Shown one piece after another: positions 22,374 through 30,550 of a stretch of DNA of 64,000 nucleotides. The stretch is taken from the NCBI RefSeq assembly GCF_003697345.1, contig NZ_RFLY01000007.1, positions 62,001-126,000 on the forward strand, in the 5' to 3' direction. The stretch is from Solilutibacter pythonis (GTDB lineage: Bacteria; Pseudomonadota; Gammaproteobacteria; Xanthomonadales; Xanthomonadaceae). The notes under the pieces were generated by a model that worked only from the letters and a program-made list of their open reading frames with translations, searched no databases and was not told the DNA's origin. How positions within the stretch are numbered: the first letter of the stretch is position 1; every line of letters starts with the position of its first letter. The translations under genes were made by a program, and so were the position numbers.

Positions 22374-23599
22374 CGCGGGCGCAGCCGCATCGCCAGCTTG
22401 CGCGCGCGCTCGAAGGGCATGCCCTCGCCGGGCTGGGTCAGGCCGTGCATCACCAGCCGCCGGAACGGCTTGCCCATCCGCGCCGCGCCCAGCGCCAGCT
22501 TGCGCGCGGCCCGCGCCGGCGCGCGGTCATCGGTATACAGCGTGGCCACCAGCTTGGTGGCGAGATAGAGCGGCCGGGTCGCGGCACGATGTTCGATGTC
22601 GTAATCGGCCAGCAGTTTCTCGGCATAAATCGGCTCGCCGTGCGCGAGCGCGTCGAGGATGCGTTTCGACAACGATTCCACCGACAGCAGGCCGAAGTTG
22701 AAACCGTGCGCGGTGACCGGGTGCATCCCCACAGCGGCATCGCCGATGCAGGCGAAGCGCTCGGCGTGGAAGCGCTCCGGGTACACGCCGACCAGCGGAT
22801 ACGCCACCGCCGGACCGACGCGCTTCATCGCGCCGAGGCGTCGATCGAAACGCGCGCTCATCGCGGCGCCGAAGGCGTCTTCGTCCAGCGCCAGCAGGGC
22901 GTCGATCTCGGCGCGCGTCGCGGTCAGCACGGCCGATGAAGTATTCGCGTCGTCGAGCGGCAAGAGCGCCAGCGTCTGCCCGTAGCGGAACCATTCCCAG
23001 GCGGTCGCCTCGTGCGGCGCCTCGTGGCGCATCCGCACCACCAGCATCGTACGGCCGAAATCGTGCAGGTCGGCGCGGATGCCGAGCGCGCGCCGGCTCT
23101 CCGAGAAACGGCTGTCGGCGGCGATCAGCAACTGCCCGCGCAGCACCCGGCCATCGGCCAGCCGCACTTCGCCGCCGCCGGCATCGGCGTGGACGCCCGC
23201 CACGCGGGCGCCGGCAACGATATCCACCTCGCCGCTTTCCCGCACCGCCTGCCACGCGGCGCGGCGGATCGCATGGTTCGACACCAGCCAGCCCAGTTGC
23301 GGCTGCCCGGCCTCGGCATGCGAGAAGAGCAGGCCGTCGGCATCGTCGCCATCGATGACCCGGGCGTCGCGCAACGTGCCAATGTCGGTGTCGGCGATGC
23401 GATCCCACAGGCCGTATTCGCGCATCAACCGATGCGAGCGGTGGGTCAGCGCGATCTCGCGGCCATCGTCGGCGGGGTCGGCCAACGCGCTTTCCGCCTG
23501 CTGCTCGACCAGCGCGATGGACAGGCCGCTGCCCGCCAGCGCGCGGGCGAAAGTGAGTCCGGCCGGGCCGGCGCCAATGATGAGGATGTCGTATTTCAA
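22370..23599 (-). CDS. ubiM: UbiM-type FAD-dependent ubiquinone hydroxylase
   Basis: A class A flavin monooxygenase of the UbiH/F/I/M/COQ6 family, about 409 residues. The FAD motif is GAGPAG near the N-terminus, and the second FAD motif is CIGDAAVGMHPVTAHGFNFG. UbiM enzymes are the flexible hydroxylases of ubiquinone rings found in xanthomonads and neisseriae, using O2. The subtype is assigned by overall resemblance and taxon, so UbiH- or UbiF-like activity remains possible. The start is uncertain: TTG at 23599 gives (M)KYDILIIGAG, the normal family N-terminus; no strong ribosome site is visible. An FNR-type box lies about 105 bases upstream. Confidence 0.8.
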   Translation of the reverse strand: MKYDILIIGAGPAGLTFARALAGSGLSIALVEQQAESALADPADDGREIALTHRSHRLMREYGLWDRIADTDIGTLRDARVIDGDDADGLLFSHAEAGQPQLGWLVSNHAIRRAAWQAVRESGEVDIVAGARVAGVHADAGGGEVRLADGRVLRGQLLIAADSRFSESRRALGIRADLHDFGRTMLVVRMRHEAPHEATAWEWFRYGQTLALLPLDDANTSSAVLTATRAEIDALLALDEDAFGAAMSARFDRRLGAMKRVGPAVAYPLVGVYPERFHAERFACIGDAAVGMHPVTAHGFNFGLLSVESLSKRILDALAHGEPIYAEKLLADYDIEHRAATRPLYLATKLVATLYTDDRAPARAARKLALGAARMGKPFRRLVMHGLTQPGEGMPFERARKLAMRLRPR

Positions 23600-23704
23600 C
23601 TCGATGGCCCGATATGGCTGCAAGGAAAACCGCTCACGTGGTCGCCATGATACGACCGTCAAAGGCGGCAGCCGGTCATTACAGCCACTCGACCGCTCAT
23701 CTGT

Positions 23705-23718
23705 TTGATGCAGATCAA
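23705..23718. promoter_or_regulatory. Perfect FNR/Anr-type box
   Basis: TTGATGCAGATCAA matches the FNR consensus TTGAT-N4-ATCAA at every defined position, with one further symmetric base pair outside. Its centre is about 41 bases before the start point predicted from the -10 at 23740-23745, the class II activator position. It lies between ubiM and the roadblock-like gene and could in principle act on both. Confidence 0.75.
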
Positions 23719-23739
23719 ATTTCCGGGCAGGCCAAGGAT

Positions 23740-23745
23740 TTTAAT
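23740..23745 (+). promoter_or_regulatory. -10 element of the roadblock-like gene
   Basis: TTTAAT matches TATAAT at five of six positions. No -35 box is needed, because the FNR-type box covers that region. Predicted start is near 23752, leaving a leader of about 39 bases with AAGGA before the ATG. Confidence 0.6.
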
Positions 23746-23790
23746 ACCCTTCCACAAAAGAAGCCGATACCCGGCGAAAAAAGGAAAAAC

Positions 23791-24174
23791 ATGGCCAACA
23801 TCAACATCCAGATACTCGAAGAAGCCATCCAGAAAATGCGCGGCACCCTGGGCGAGGGGTTGATTTCATCCGACATCTGGGAAGCGAACACCGGCAAGTC
23901 GCTTGCCGGCTACAACGTGCAACCCCAGGCGGTGGCGGTTTTCGACGCCTTGACCACGGAGATTTCCAACACCCTGGACAATGCCGGATTCCCGGGGCTG
24001 GGCAGCTATTACATGATCCACCTCAACAACGATTCGATCTGCTTCCTCATCAATCATGCCGGCAGCCAGTTGTTGCAGGGCATCCTGTTCGACGCCAAGA
24101 AAGTGAACATCGGCCTGTTCTTCAGCCTGGTATTGAAGGACTTGCAGGATGCGGTGCTGAAAGCCTATTCCTGA
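23791..24174 (+). CDS. Roadblock/LC7-like small protein
   Basis: A 127-residue cytoplasmic protein with no signal peptide or membrane span. The order of predicted elements and the segment QGILFDAKKVNIGLFFSLVL resemble the roadblock/LC7 fold used by MglB-type regulators of small GTPases; this is recognition of a pattern and not a search result. The start has a clear AAGGA site seven bases upstream and follows an FNR-type promoter. Base composition is lower in GC than the neighbours. It lies inside the olefin locus in the opposite orientation, and its 3' end overlaps the convergent oleB end by ten bases. No GTPase gene is adjacent. Confidence 0.75.
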   Translation: MANINIQILEEAIQKMRGTLGEGLISSDIWEANTGKSLAGYNVQPQAVAVFDALTTEISNTLDNAGFPGLGSYYMIHLNNDSICFLINHAGSQLLQGILFDAKKVNIGLFFSLVLKDLQDAVLKAYS

Positions 24175-25082
24175 GTACGCCGCAGGAAATCACGGATCAT
24201 CGGCACCAGTTCCTGGTGCCGGTCTTCCAACACGTAGTGACCGGCGTCACCGAAGGCATGCACTTCGGCTTGCGGCAGCGCGCGGGTGAAACCGGCGAGG
24301 AAGTGCTTGTCGAACACGAAATCGCGCAGGCCCCAGCCGATGAACACCGGACGCCCGGCGTATCCGGGTAGCTGTCTTTCCGCCGCCAGCAGTAGCGGCC
24401 AAGCGCGGTCGCGCGCATCCAGCGGGATGTCCTGCATGAAGCGCAGGGTGGAAATCGCGTTTTCCCAGCCGTCGTAGACGCCGCTGTAGGCGCGCTTGAC
24501 CGCCGGCTCCAGCATGCGCACGGTGCCGAAGGCCGCCGCCCCGCGGGCGAACAGGTTGAAGCGCCGGATCAGCCAGCCACCGATGCGCGAATGGCGCCCC
24601 ATGGCGATCCGCCACGGCATCGGCTTTTCCTCCGGCAGCGGGAAGGAGGCGGTATTGGTGACGATCAGCCGCTTGACGCGGCCGGGATCCTTGAGCGCCC
24701 AGCCGAAGCCGATCATCCCGCCCCAGTCGTGCAGGGCCAGCGTGATCGGACCGGTGACGCCCAGATGCGCAAGCAGCGCGTCGAGATCCTCGATACGCGA
24801 TTGCAGGGTGTAGTCGTAGCGCGGGCGCGCGGCGGCGGCATCGTCCGGTTTGTCCGACAGCCCCATGCCGACGTGATCGGGCACGATGCAGCGGTAACGC
24901 TCGCGCAAACCCGACACCAGGTGACGCCAGTAATAGCTCCACGACGGGTTGCCGTGCAGCATCAGCACCACTTCGCCATCGCGCGGGCCTTCGTCGAGGA
25001 AGGACATGGCGATGCCCGGGCGCACTTCGAAGCGCCGCGGGATGAAGGGGTAATCGGGAAGGTCGTATGGCGGGTTCATCAT
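24165..25082 (-). CDS. oleB: OleB, beta-lactone decarboxylase
   Basis: An alpha/beta-hydrolase of the haloalkane dehalogenase type, 305 residues. OleB opens and decarboxylates the beta-lactone made by OleC to give the cis-olefin. The nucleophile elbow is HDWGG with Asp119 in place of Ser, the HGNPSW oxyanion segment is near residues 43-48, and the catalytic His is in GDAGHYVLED near the end. By sequence alone it could be called a dehalogenase; the ole context decides. The start overlaps the stop of the STAS-like gene (ATGATGA; a second ATG is at 25079). Confidence 0.93.
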   Translation of the reverse strand: MMNPPYDLPDYPFIPRRFEVRPGIAMSFLDEGPRDGEVVLMLHGNPSWSYYWRHLVSGLRERYRCIVPDHVGMGLSDKPDDAAAARPRYDYTLQSRIEDLDALLAHLGVTGPITLALHDWGGMIGFGWALKDPGRVKRLIVTNTASFPLPEEKPMPWRIAMGRHSRIGGWLIRRFNLFARGAAAFGTVRMLEPAVKRAYSGVYDGWENAISTLRFMQDIPLDARDRAWPLLLAAERQLPGYAGRPVFIGWGLRDFVFDKHFLAGFTRALPQAEVHAFGDAGHYVLEDRHQELVPMIRDFLRRTQE

Positions 25083-25444
25083 TTCAATAGCGACAATTGG
25101 CCGTTCCGTTCGTCCCGCAGGGTTTCGGCGCGGCGGATCATGGCCTGGACGGCGGGAGCGGCATGGATCGCCGCCAGTTCTATCGCCGGATGCGCATTGG
25201 CGAACACCCGGAACACTTCATCGGCGAAAGCTTGCCCAATGTCCGTCCCCCCCGAAAAATCCAGGACCACGATACGGAACCCCGCCACCTTCTCCAACAA
25301 CCGTTTGGCCTGGGCGCGCATGCCGACGTGCTGGCGCGAAAGCCCGGGGCGGGCCGCCACCATGCTGACCATATCCCGGGGAGGGCTGGCGACCGCCTGG
25401 ATCAAGGCGGTATCGATTTCGGGCGAACGATCGAGCCTGGCCAT
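25079..25444 (-). CDS. STAS-like domain (DUF4325) protein inside the ole operon
   Basis: A 121-residue protein whose second half matches the STAS-like DUF4325 domain: RIVVLDFSGGTDIGQAFADE followed by VFRVF, hPAIEL and MIRRAE. The N-terminal 50 residues are helical and may be a degenerate winged helix (LSRQHVGMRAQ). Members of this family are small regulatory or switch-like proteins, often beside histidine-kinase-like ATPases; none is present here. It lies between oleA (78-base gap) and oleB (overlapping), so it is probably co-expressed with the pathway. No enzymatic step of olefin synthesis is unassigned, so a regulatory or scaffolding role is an inference. Confidence 0.75.
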   Translation of the reverse strand: MARLDRSPEIDTALIQAVASPPRDMVSMVAARPGLSRQHVGMRAQAKRLLEKVAGFRIVVLDFSGGTDIGQAFADEVFRVFANAHPAIELAAIHAAPAVQAMIRRAETLRDERNGQLSLLK

Positions 25445-25522
25445 CGGGCGATTGCAAAGTCAATCCCGAGGGATCGACAGATCATTACCGCGAAACCGAC
25501 AAGTCACGACAGTGCGGATGGC

Positions 25523-26539
25523 TCACCAAACCACTTCCGACATCGTGCAGTTCAGGCCCGAACCGATGCCGAGCAGCGCAATACGGTCGCCCTTCTTCAA
25601 CCGGCCGGTCTGCTTGAGCTTGGACAGCACGATCGGCACCGAGGCCGGACCGATGTTGCCATGCTCGCCGAAGATGGTCATGACTTTCTTCGGGTCGATG
25701 CCGAAGGAGTGGATCAGGTTCTGGGTATGCACCTTGCTGACCTGGTGCACCACGAACTGATCCAGCTCGTGCACCGCCCAGCCCATCGCCTGGCGGGCGG
25801 CGGCGAACGTCTTCTGCGCCAGTTGCATGCCCTGGATCAGGAGTTGCCGGGTATCCGTGACCATGCGGTCGAGATTGCCGCGGCACAGCGTGTTCCACTC
25901 GGTGGCCGAGCGGGTCACGCCGCCCTTGTAGCGCGGCGCTTCCGGCGCCAGGTCGGCGTGCGCCAGCACCATGCCGGCGGCGCCCGAGCCGAGGGTCAGG
26001 GTGGCCAGCTCGTTGCGGAACTCGTCCTCGGTGGAATCCGGGCGCAACATGCGCTCGATGGTCTTTTCGTAGGCGAGGTCGGCGGTCTCGCCATCGACCA
26101 CCAGCGCGTAATCGATCTCGCCGCGCTCGATCATCCGCGCCGCCATGTCCATGCCGTTGATGAAGGCGAGACAGGCGTTGGCCACGTCGTAGTTCTGGCA
26201 GGTGTCGGCCACTTGCAGGTTGCCGGCGACGATGCTGGCGGTCGAGGGCTCCAGGTAGTCGCGGCTGACCGAGGTGCTGACCAGCAGACCCAGCCTGTCG
26301 GCGCCGATGCCGGCGTCCTCGAGGGCGAGGATGCCGGCCTCGGTGGCGGCATCAGAGGAGAGCTTGTCGCTGCCCCACAGGCGGCGGGCATGGATGCCGG
26401 CGACGTCCTTCAGCACGTCGACGCGGATGCCGAGGCGGTCGAGCGTCGGCCTCAGGCGGGCATTGATTTCGTCGGACGTGACCTGCTTCGGCGCGTCCAC
26501 ATGGGCAAGGCCGGCGATGGCGACATTGTTGAAAAGCAT
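25523..26539 (-). CDS. oleA: OleA, acyl-CoA condensing thiolase-like enzyme
   Basis: A 338-residue FabH/thiolase-superfamily enzyme, the same length as Xanthomonas campestris OleA and extremely similar along its whole length. It joins two long-chain acyl-CoAs head to head by Claisen condensation to a 2-alkyl-3-ketoacid. The catalytic Cys123 is in VANACLAFING, and Glu97 in YLEPST corresponds to the base Glu117 of the published tagged numbering. His is in GEHGNIGPASVP and Asn in GIGSGLNC. The start MLFNNVAIAG is chosen to match X. campestris; an ATG nine bases upstream is less likely. First gene of oleA-STAS-oleB. Confidence 0.97.
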   Translation of the reverse strand: MLFNNVAIAGLAHVDAPKQVTSDEINARLRPTLDRLGIRVDVLKDVAGIHARRLWGSDKLSSDAATEAGILALEDAGIGADRLGLLVSTSVSRDYLEPSTASIVAGNLQVADTCQNYDVANACLAFINGMDMAARMIERGEIDYALVVDGETADLAYEKTIERMLRPDSTEDEFRNELATLTLGSGAAGMVLAHADLAPEAPRYKGGVTRSATEWNTLCRGNLDRMVTDTRQLLIQGMQLAQKTFAAARQAMGWAVHELDQFVVHQVSKVHTQNLIHSFGIDPKKVMTIFGEHGNIGPASVPIVLSKLKQTGRLKKGDRIALLGIGSGLNCTMSEVVW

Positions 26540-26599
26540 GGCGGGCAAGCCCAGGCAGGGACAAAGACTGCGAAGGATAGCGATTTACGGCCCCGTCCG

Positions 26600-26700
26600 C
26601 ATCCTTTCAAGCGCACGCCTGAAGCGGCCGCTTGCTGACGGAGTAGCGGGGATGTCCAGAATGAAGCTGCATACTTTCAAGCACGCGCCTGAAACGCCCC
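26600..26700. repeat. Direct repeat of about 25 bp, 67-68 bp apart
   Basis: CTTTCAAGCGCACGCCTGAA recurs as CTTTCAAGCACGCGCCTGAA in the gap between oleA and the DUF4156 lipoprotein gene. Geometry is like the repeats at 3808, 22237 and 41601. Confidence 0.6.
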
Positions 26701-26717
26701 CCCGCCACACGCCCGCT

Positions 26718-27029
26718 TCAGCGGGCGCAGCGCCACGCGGCGAAGCGCTGCCTGCCATCGGCCGGCACGGCCAGCGGGTGGATGTCGGTGGCGGGGATGC
26801 CGGCGGCCTGGTTGCGCGCCAGGGTCTCCAGTTCGTCGCTCACCTTCAGCGGATTACGTTTGTACAACGCCACCTTGTCGGTGACTTCGACCTCGATCTC
26901 GCCCACCTTGACGCAACCGGCCGGCGCCGCGCGCTGCACCCTGACCTTCTGCGCCTCGGGCTGGATCGGCACCCAGGTGCAGGCGGCGAGCGCAAGGACG
27001 GTGGCGGCGGGGACGAGGACAAGACGCAT
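26718..27029 (-). CDS. DUF4156 domain lipoprotein
   Basis: A 103-residue lipoprotein. The signal ends in the lipobox LALAAC, so Cys17 would be lipidated. The mature part (TWVPIQPEAQKVRVQ..., CVKVGEIEVEVTDKV) matches DUF4156, a family of small envelope lipoproteins of unknown function related in fold to RcsF-type proteins. The ATG at 27029 begins the signal peptide. It stands 83 bases downstream of the M16 protease gene on the same strand and may share its transcript. Confidence 0.85.
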   Translation of the reverse strand: MRLVLVPAATVLALAACTWVPIQPEAQKVRVQRAAPAGCVKVGEIEVEVTDKVALYKRNPLKVSDELETLARNQAAGIPATDIHPLAVPADGRQRFAAWRCAR

Positions 27030-27112
27030 CGGGAACTCCAGAGCGGGTCGGAAACGACAATGCCCGCCATTGTGGCGGGCATTGCGGAGCAGCGGAACCT
27101 CGAAGCTGAACT

Positions 27113-29962
27113 TTACTTCTTGGCCACCGGCTTGCCGTCGGCGTCGAGCAGGGTGACTTCGCCCAGATTGAGCGCGCGCACCGGCGCCTCGATCTTGGAC
27201 AGATCGCCCACCACCACCCAGACCAGACGAGCCGGGTCGATCGTCTTGGCCGCGGCGTTGGCCTGGGCCGGGGTGAAGGCTTCGACCTCGGCGTTGCGCA
27301 CCTGCACCCAGTTGTCCGGGCGGCCGTAGCGGACGATGCCGCCGATGGTGCTCATCACCGAGCGGGCGGTCTCGTAAGCGCCGGGCTGGCTGCGCACATC
27401 GTTGTTCACCACCTTGATTACCTCGGCCTGCGTGGCCGGGGCCTTGCCGCTGGCGTAACCGCCGAATTCGCGCTGCATTTCCTTGATCGATTCGGCGGTC
27501 TTGTCGATCTGCACCGGCGCCATCGCGATCCACGGCCGCTGGCCGAGCGCGCCGACCAGCGAGGTGCGGGCGCCATAGGACCAATGCTTGTCCTCGCGCA
27601 GGTTCATGTTGAGGCGCGAGGTGAAGCTGCCGCCGAGGATGTCGTTGGACATCTCCAGCTTGACGGCGCCGGGGTCGCGGGTGGAAGGCACCAATTGGCC
27701 GGCCAGGATGTTGGCCTGCACCGCGCCGGGCTGGTCGATCAGGTACACCCTGGCCTGGGCCGGCTTGGCCACCTGCGGCAACGCCTTCGGCTTGGCCGCC
27801 GGGCCTTGGCCCTTCCATGCGCCGAGGTGCTTGTTCAGCACCGGCACGATCTCGTCCAGGGTGGTGTCGCCGACCACGATCAGCGTGGCGTTTTCCGGGC
27901 GCAGCCATTCGCGCTGGAAGGCGAGCAGGTCGTCGCGGGTCAGCGACCCGATCGCCGCCTCGGTGCCGCTGCCGGTGAACGGGATGGCGTAAGGATGGCC
28001 TTCGCCATAGAGCAGCGGCGGCAGCACGCGCATCGCCACCGCGTTCGGGCGGGCCTTTTCCTGGGCGATGCCGGCAACCCACTGCGCCTTGACCCGGTCG
28101 ATGTCGGCCTGGTCGAAGCGCGGCTGGCGCAGCATGTCGGCAAACAGGGCGACCGAGGCGTCGAGGTTGGACTTCAACGCCGAGAGATAGACGTTGCCGC
28201 CATCGAGCGAAGCGCCGGTGCCGAACTGCGCGCCCAGCGCCTCGGATCGCGCTTTGAACGCCAGGGCGTCGAGCTGGCCGGCGCCTTCGCGCAGCATGCC
28301 CATGGCGAAGCTCGCTCGGCCCAGCTTGCCGCCGGCGTCCGAGGCATAACCGCCATCGAACTCGTAGCTCATCTGCACCACCGGGATGTCATGTCGCTGC
28401 GCCAGCACCAGGGTGCTGCCGTTGGCCAGCTTGGCGCGCTGCAAGGCCGGGAACTTGAGCGCCGGGAATTCGTCCACCCGCGGCACGCCCTGGCCGCGAT
28501 CGACCGTGCTGGCGGTGGTCTTGTACTTGGCATCGGGCCGGGGGATCGACCACGGGGCCGGCTTCTCGCTCGGCGCCTCGGCCAGCGCCTTGCGCTCGCC
28601 GGGGCTGACCACGAAGGTATGGCTGGGGGCGCCAAGCCATTTTTGGCCGGCCTGCCGCACGCTGGCCGGGGTCGCGGCATCGATGGTGGCGAGCTGCGCG
28701 CCCAGGCACCCCGGGTTGCCCTCGAAAATGGTGCAGGAGGCGAGGATGTCGGCCTTGCCGCCGAAGCCGCCGATCCGCTCCAGCCCGCGCACCACCTGGG
28801 CGTTGATGCTGGTCTTTGCCTGCGCCAGCTCTTCCGCCGTCGGGCCTTCGCGCAGCAGCTTTTGCAGTTCTTCGTCGATGACGGCCTCGACCTTCTTCGG
28901 ATCGACGCCCTGCTTCACCATCGCGTTGATCAGGAACGTGCCGGACAGTTGCGAGCCGTTGTTCGCGGTGCTGACGCTGTCCACCAGCTTGTCCTGGTAC
29001 ACCAGCCGGCGGTCGAGGCGCGAGGTGGCGCTGCCGCCCAATACCTGGTTGAACAGGTCGAGCAGCTCGCCGTCGCGGTTGCCTGCCTGGGCCACGTTCC
29101 AGACCCGGCGCAGCATCACCTGCGGCACCTTGTCCTGCATCTCGGTGCGGCCATCGGCCTTGAGCTGGGCGACATCCACCTTGGGCTGGGCGAGGGTCGG
29201 CCCGGCCGGGATGTCGCCGAAATACTTCGCCACTTTTTCCTTCGCGGTGGCGAGGTCGATGTCGCCGGCCAGCACCAACACCGCGTTGTTCGGGCCGTAC
29301 CAGGCGCGGAACCAGTTCTTCACGTCTTCCAGCGTGGCCGCGTTGAGGTCGTTCATCGACCCAATCACGCTGTGGTGATAGGGATGGCCCTTCGGGTACA
29401 TGGTCTTGACCGTCGTTTCCCAGACTTGGCCGTAGGGCTGGTTCTCACCCTGGCGCTTCTCGTTCTGCACCACGCCGCGCTGCTCGTCGAGCGTTTTCTG
29501 GTCGATCGCGCCGAGCAGGTGGCCCATGCGGTCGGATTCCATCCACAACGCCATGTCCAGCGCGGTGGTCGGCACGTTCTGGAAATAGTTGGTGCGGTCG
29601 GTATTGGTGGTGCCGTTCATGTTGGTGGCGCCGGCCTGCTCGAACGGGGCGAAGTATTCGCCGGGGTGGTTCTCCGAGCCGTTGAACATCAGGTGTTCGA
29701 ACAGATGGGCGAAGCCGCTGCGCCCGGCCGGTTCGTCCTTGCTGCCGACGTGGTACCAGACGTTCACCGCCACCACCGGCGCCTTGCGATCGGTATGCAC
29801 GACCACCCGCAGGCCGTTGGGCAGGGTGAAGGTCTCGTAGGGCAGCCTGACCGTCGGCTGGGCGTTGGCGGCGAAGGCCGGCATGGCGGCGAGGCCGCCG
29901 CCGAGCGCGGTGGTCAGGGCGAGCGCGAGCACGGCGGCGCGCGGAGCGCGGAATCGGGACAT
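27113..29962 (-). CDS. Periplasmic M16 family zinc protease (second copy)
   Basis: A 949-residue secreted M16 protease. Signal peptide residues 1-32 (cleavage near AFAANA). The zinc motif is HLFEH at residues 86-90, with NEKRQGENQPYG as the downstream metal-ligand region. Two further M16 modules make up the rest of the protein, the last with the R/Y pair at HWSYGARTS. AGGAA precedes the ATG. It is not a tandem partner of the M16 gene at 13790; the two belong to different subgroups. Confidence 0.92.
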   Translation of the reverse strand: MSRFRAPRAAVLALALTTALGGGLAAMPAFAANAQPTVRLPYETFTLPNGLRVVVHTDRKAPVVAVNVWYHVGSKDEPAGRSGFAHLFEHLMFNGSENHPGEYFAPFEQAGATNMNGTTNTDRTNYFQNVPTTALDMALWMESDRMGHLLGAIDQKTLDEQRGVVQNEKRQGENQPYGQVWETTVKTMYPKGHPYHHSVIGSMNDLNAATLEDVKNWFRAWYGPNNAVLVLAGDIDLATAKEKVAKYFGDIPAGPTLAQPKVDVAQLKADGRTEMQDKVPQVMLRRVWNVAQAGNRDGELLDLFNQVLGGSATSRLDRRLVYQDKLVDSVSTANNGSQLSGTFLINAMVKQGVDPKKVEAVIDEELQKLLREGPTAEELAQAKTSINAQVVRGLERIGGFGGKADILASCTIFEGNPGCLGAQLATIDAATPASVRQAGQKWLGAPSHTFVVSPGERKALAEAPSEKPAPWSIPRPDAKYKTTASTVDRGQGVPRVDEFPALKFPALQRAKLANGSTLVLAQRHDIPVVQMSYEFDGGYASDAGGKLGRASFAMGMLREGAGQLDALAFKARSEALGAQFGTGASLDGGNVYLSALKSNLDASVALFADMLRQPRFDQADIDRVKAQWVAGIAQEKARPNAVAMRVLPPLLYGEGHPYAIPFTGSGTEAAIGSLTRDDLLAFQREWLRPENATLIVVGDTTLDEIVPVLNKHLGAWKGQGPAAKPKALPQVAKPAQARVYLIDQPGAVQANILAGQLVPSTRDPGAVKLEMSNDILGGSFTSRLNMNLREDKHWSYGARTSLVGALGQRPWIAMAPVQIDKTAESIKEMQREFGGYASGKAPATQAEVIKVVNNDVRSQPGAYETARSVMSTIGGIVRYGRPDNWVQVRNAEVEAFTPAQANAAAKTIDPARLVWVVVGDLSKIEAPVRALNLGEVTLLDADGKPVAKK

Positions 29963-30079
29963 CGGGTATTCCTTTCCTGGGAAAGCACCGATGCTACCGC
30001 CGTGGGGCGGGGCCGTGTATGGGCCGGAAGTCCTGTCGCGCGGGGCATAATCGCCGCCCCGCCGCCCGCCTCGCCCGAG

Positions 30080-30544
30080 ATGTTCCACGTCATCCTCCAC
30101 CAGCCCGAGATCCCGCCCAACACCGGCAACGTGATCCGCCTGTGCGCCAATACCGGGGCGATGCTGCACTTGGTCGAGCCGCTGGGTTTCTCGCTGGACG
30201 ACAGGCGGTTGCGCCGGGCCGGGCTGGACTATCACGAATACGCGGCGCTGAAGGTGCATCCCGATCTGGCCTCGGCCCTGGCGTCGGTGGCGCCGGGGCG
30301 GGTGTTCGCGCTCTCCACCCGGGGCAAGCGCCGTCATGACGAGGTGGATTACCGCCCCGGCGATGCCTTTCTGTTCGGGCGCGAGACCTCCGGCCTGCCC
30401 CCATCGGTGCTGGAGGCGCTGCCCGCCGGACAGCGCCTGCGCCTGCCGATGCGGCCGGGCAATCGCAGCCTCAATCTATCCAACGCGGTGGCGGTGCTGG
30501 TGTTCGAGGCGTGGCGCCGGCACGGTTTCGCCGGCGGGGCCTGA
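30080..30544 (+). CDS. trmL: tRNA (cytidine(34)-2'-O)-methyltransferase
   Basis: A 154-residue SPOUT-family methyltransferase of TrmL length. It methylates the wobble ribose of two leucine tRNAs using AdoMet. The N-terminal HVILHQPEIPPNTGNVIRLC and C-terminal knot GNRSLNLSNAVAVLVFEAWR are diagnostic. A CATAAT -10-like hexamer at 30046-30051 lies 28 bases before the ATG. Long upstream open sequence in the same frame is antisense to the M16 protease and not part of the gene. Confidence 0.95.
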   Translation: MFHVILHQPEIPPNTGNVIRLCANTGAMLHLVEPLGFSLDDRRLRRAGLDYHEYAALKVHPDLASALASVAPGRVFALSTRGKRRHDEVDYRPGDAFLFGRETSGLPPSVLEALPAGQRLRLPMRPGNRSLNLSNAVAVLVFEAWRRHGFAGGA

Positions 30545-30550
30545 TCCGCT

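Noticed and set aside
24165..25082. Haloalkane dehalogenase
   Set aside because: The fold and the Asp nucleophile would allow it, but the oleA/oleC/oleD context and match to OleB make beta-lactone decarboxylase far more likely.
27584..30544. Long N-terminal extension of trmL
   Set aside because: The in-frame upstream sequence is antisense to the M16 protease; TrmL has its normal 154-residue length from the ATG at 30080.
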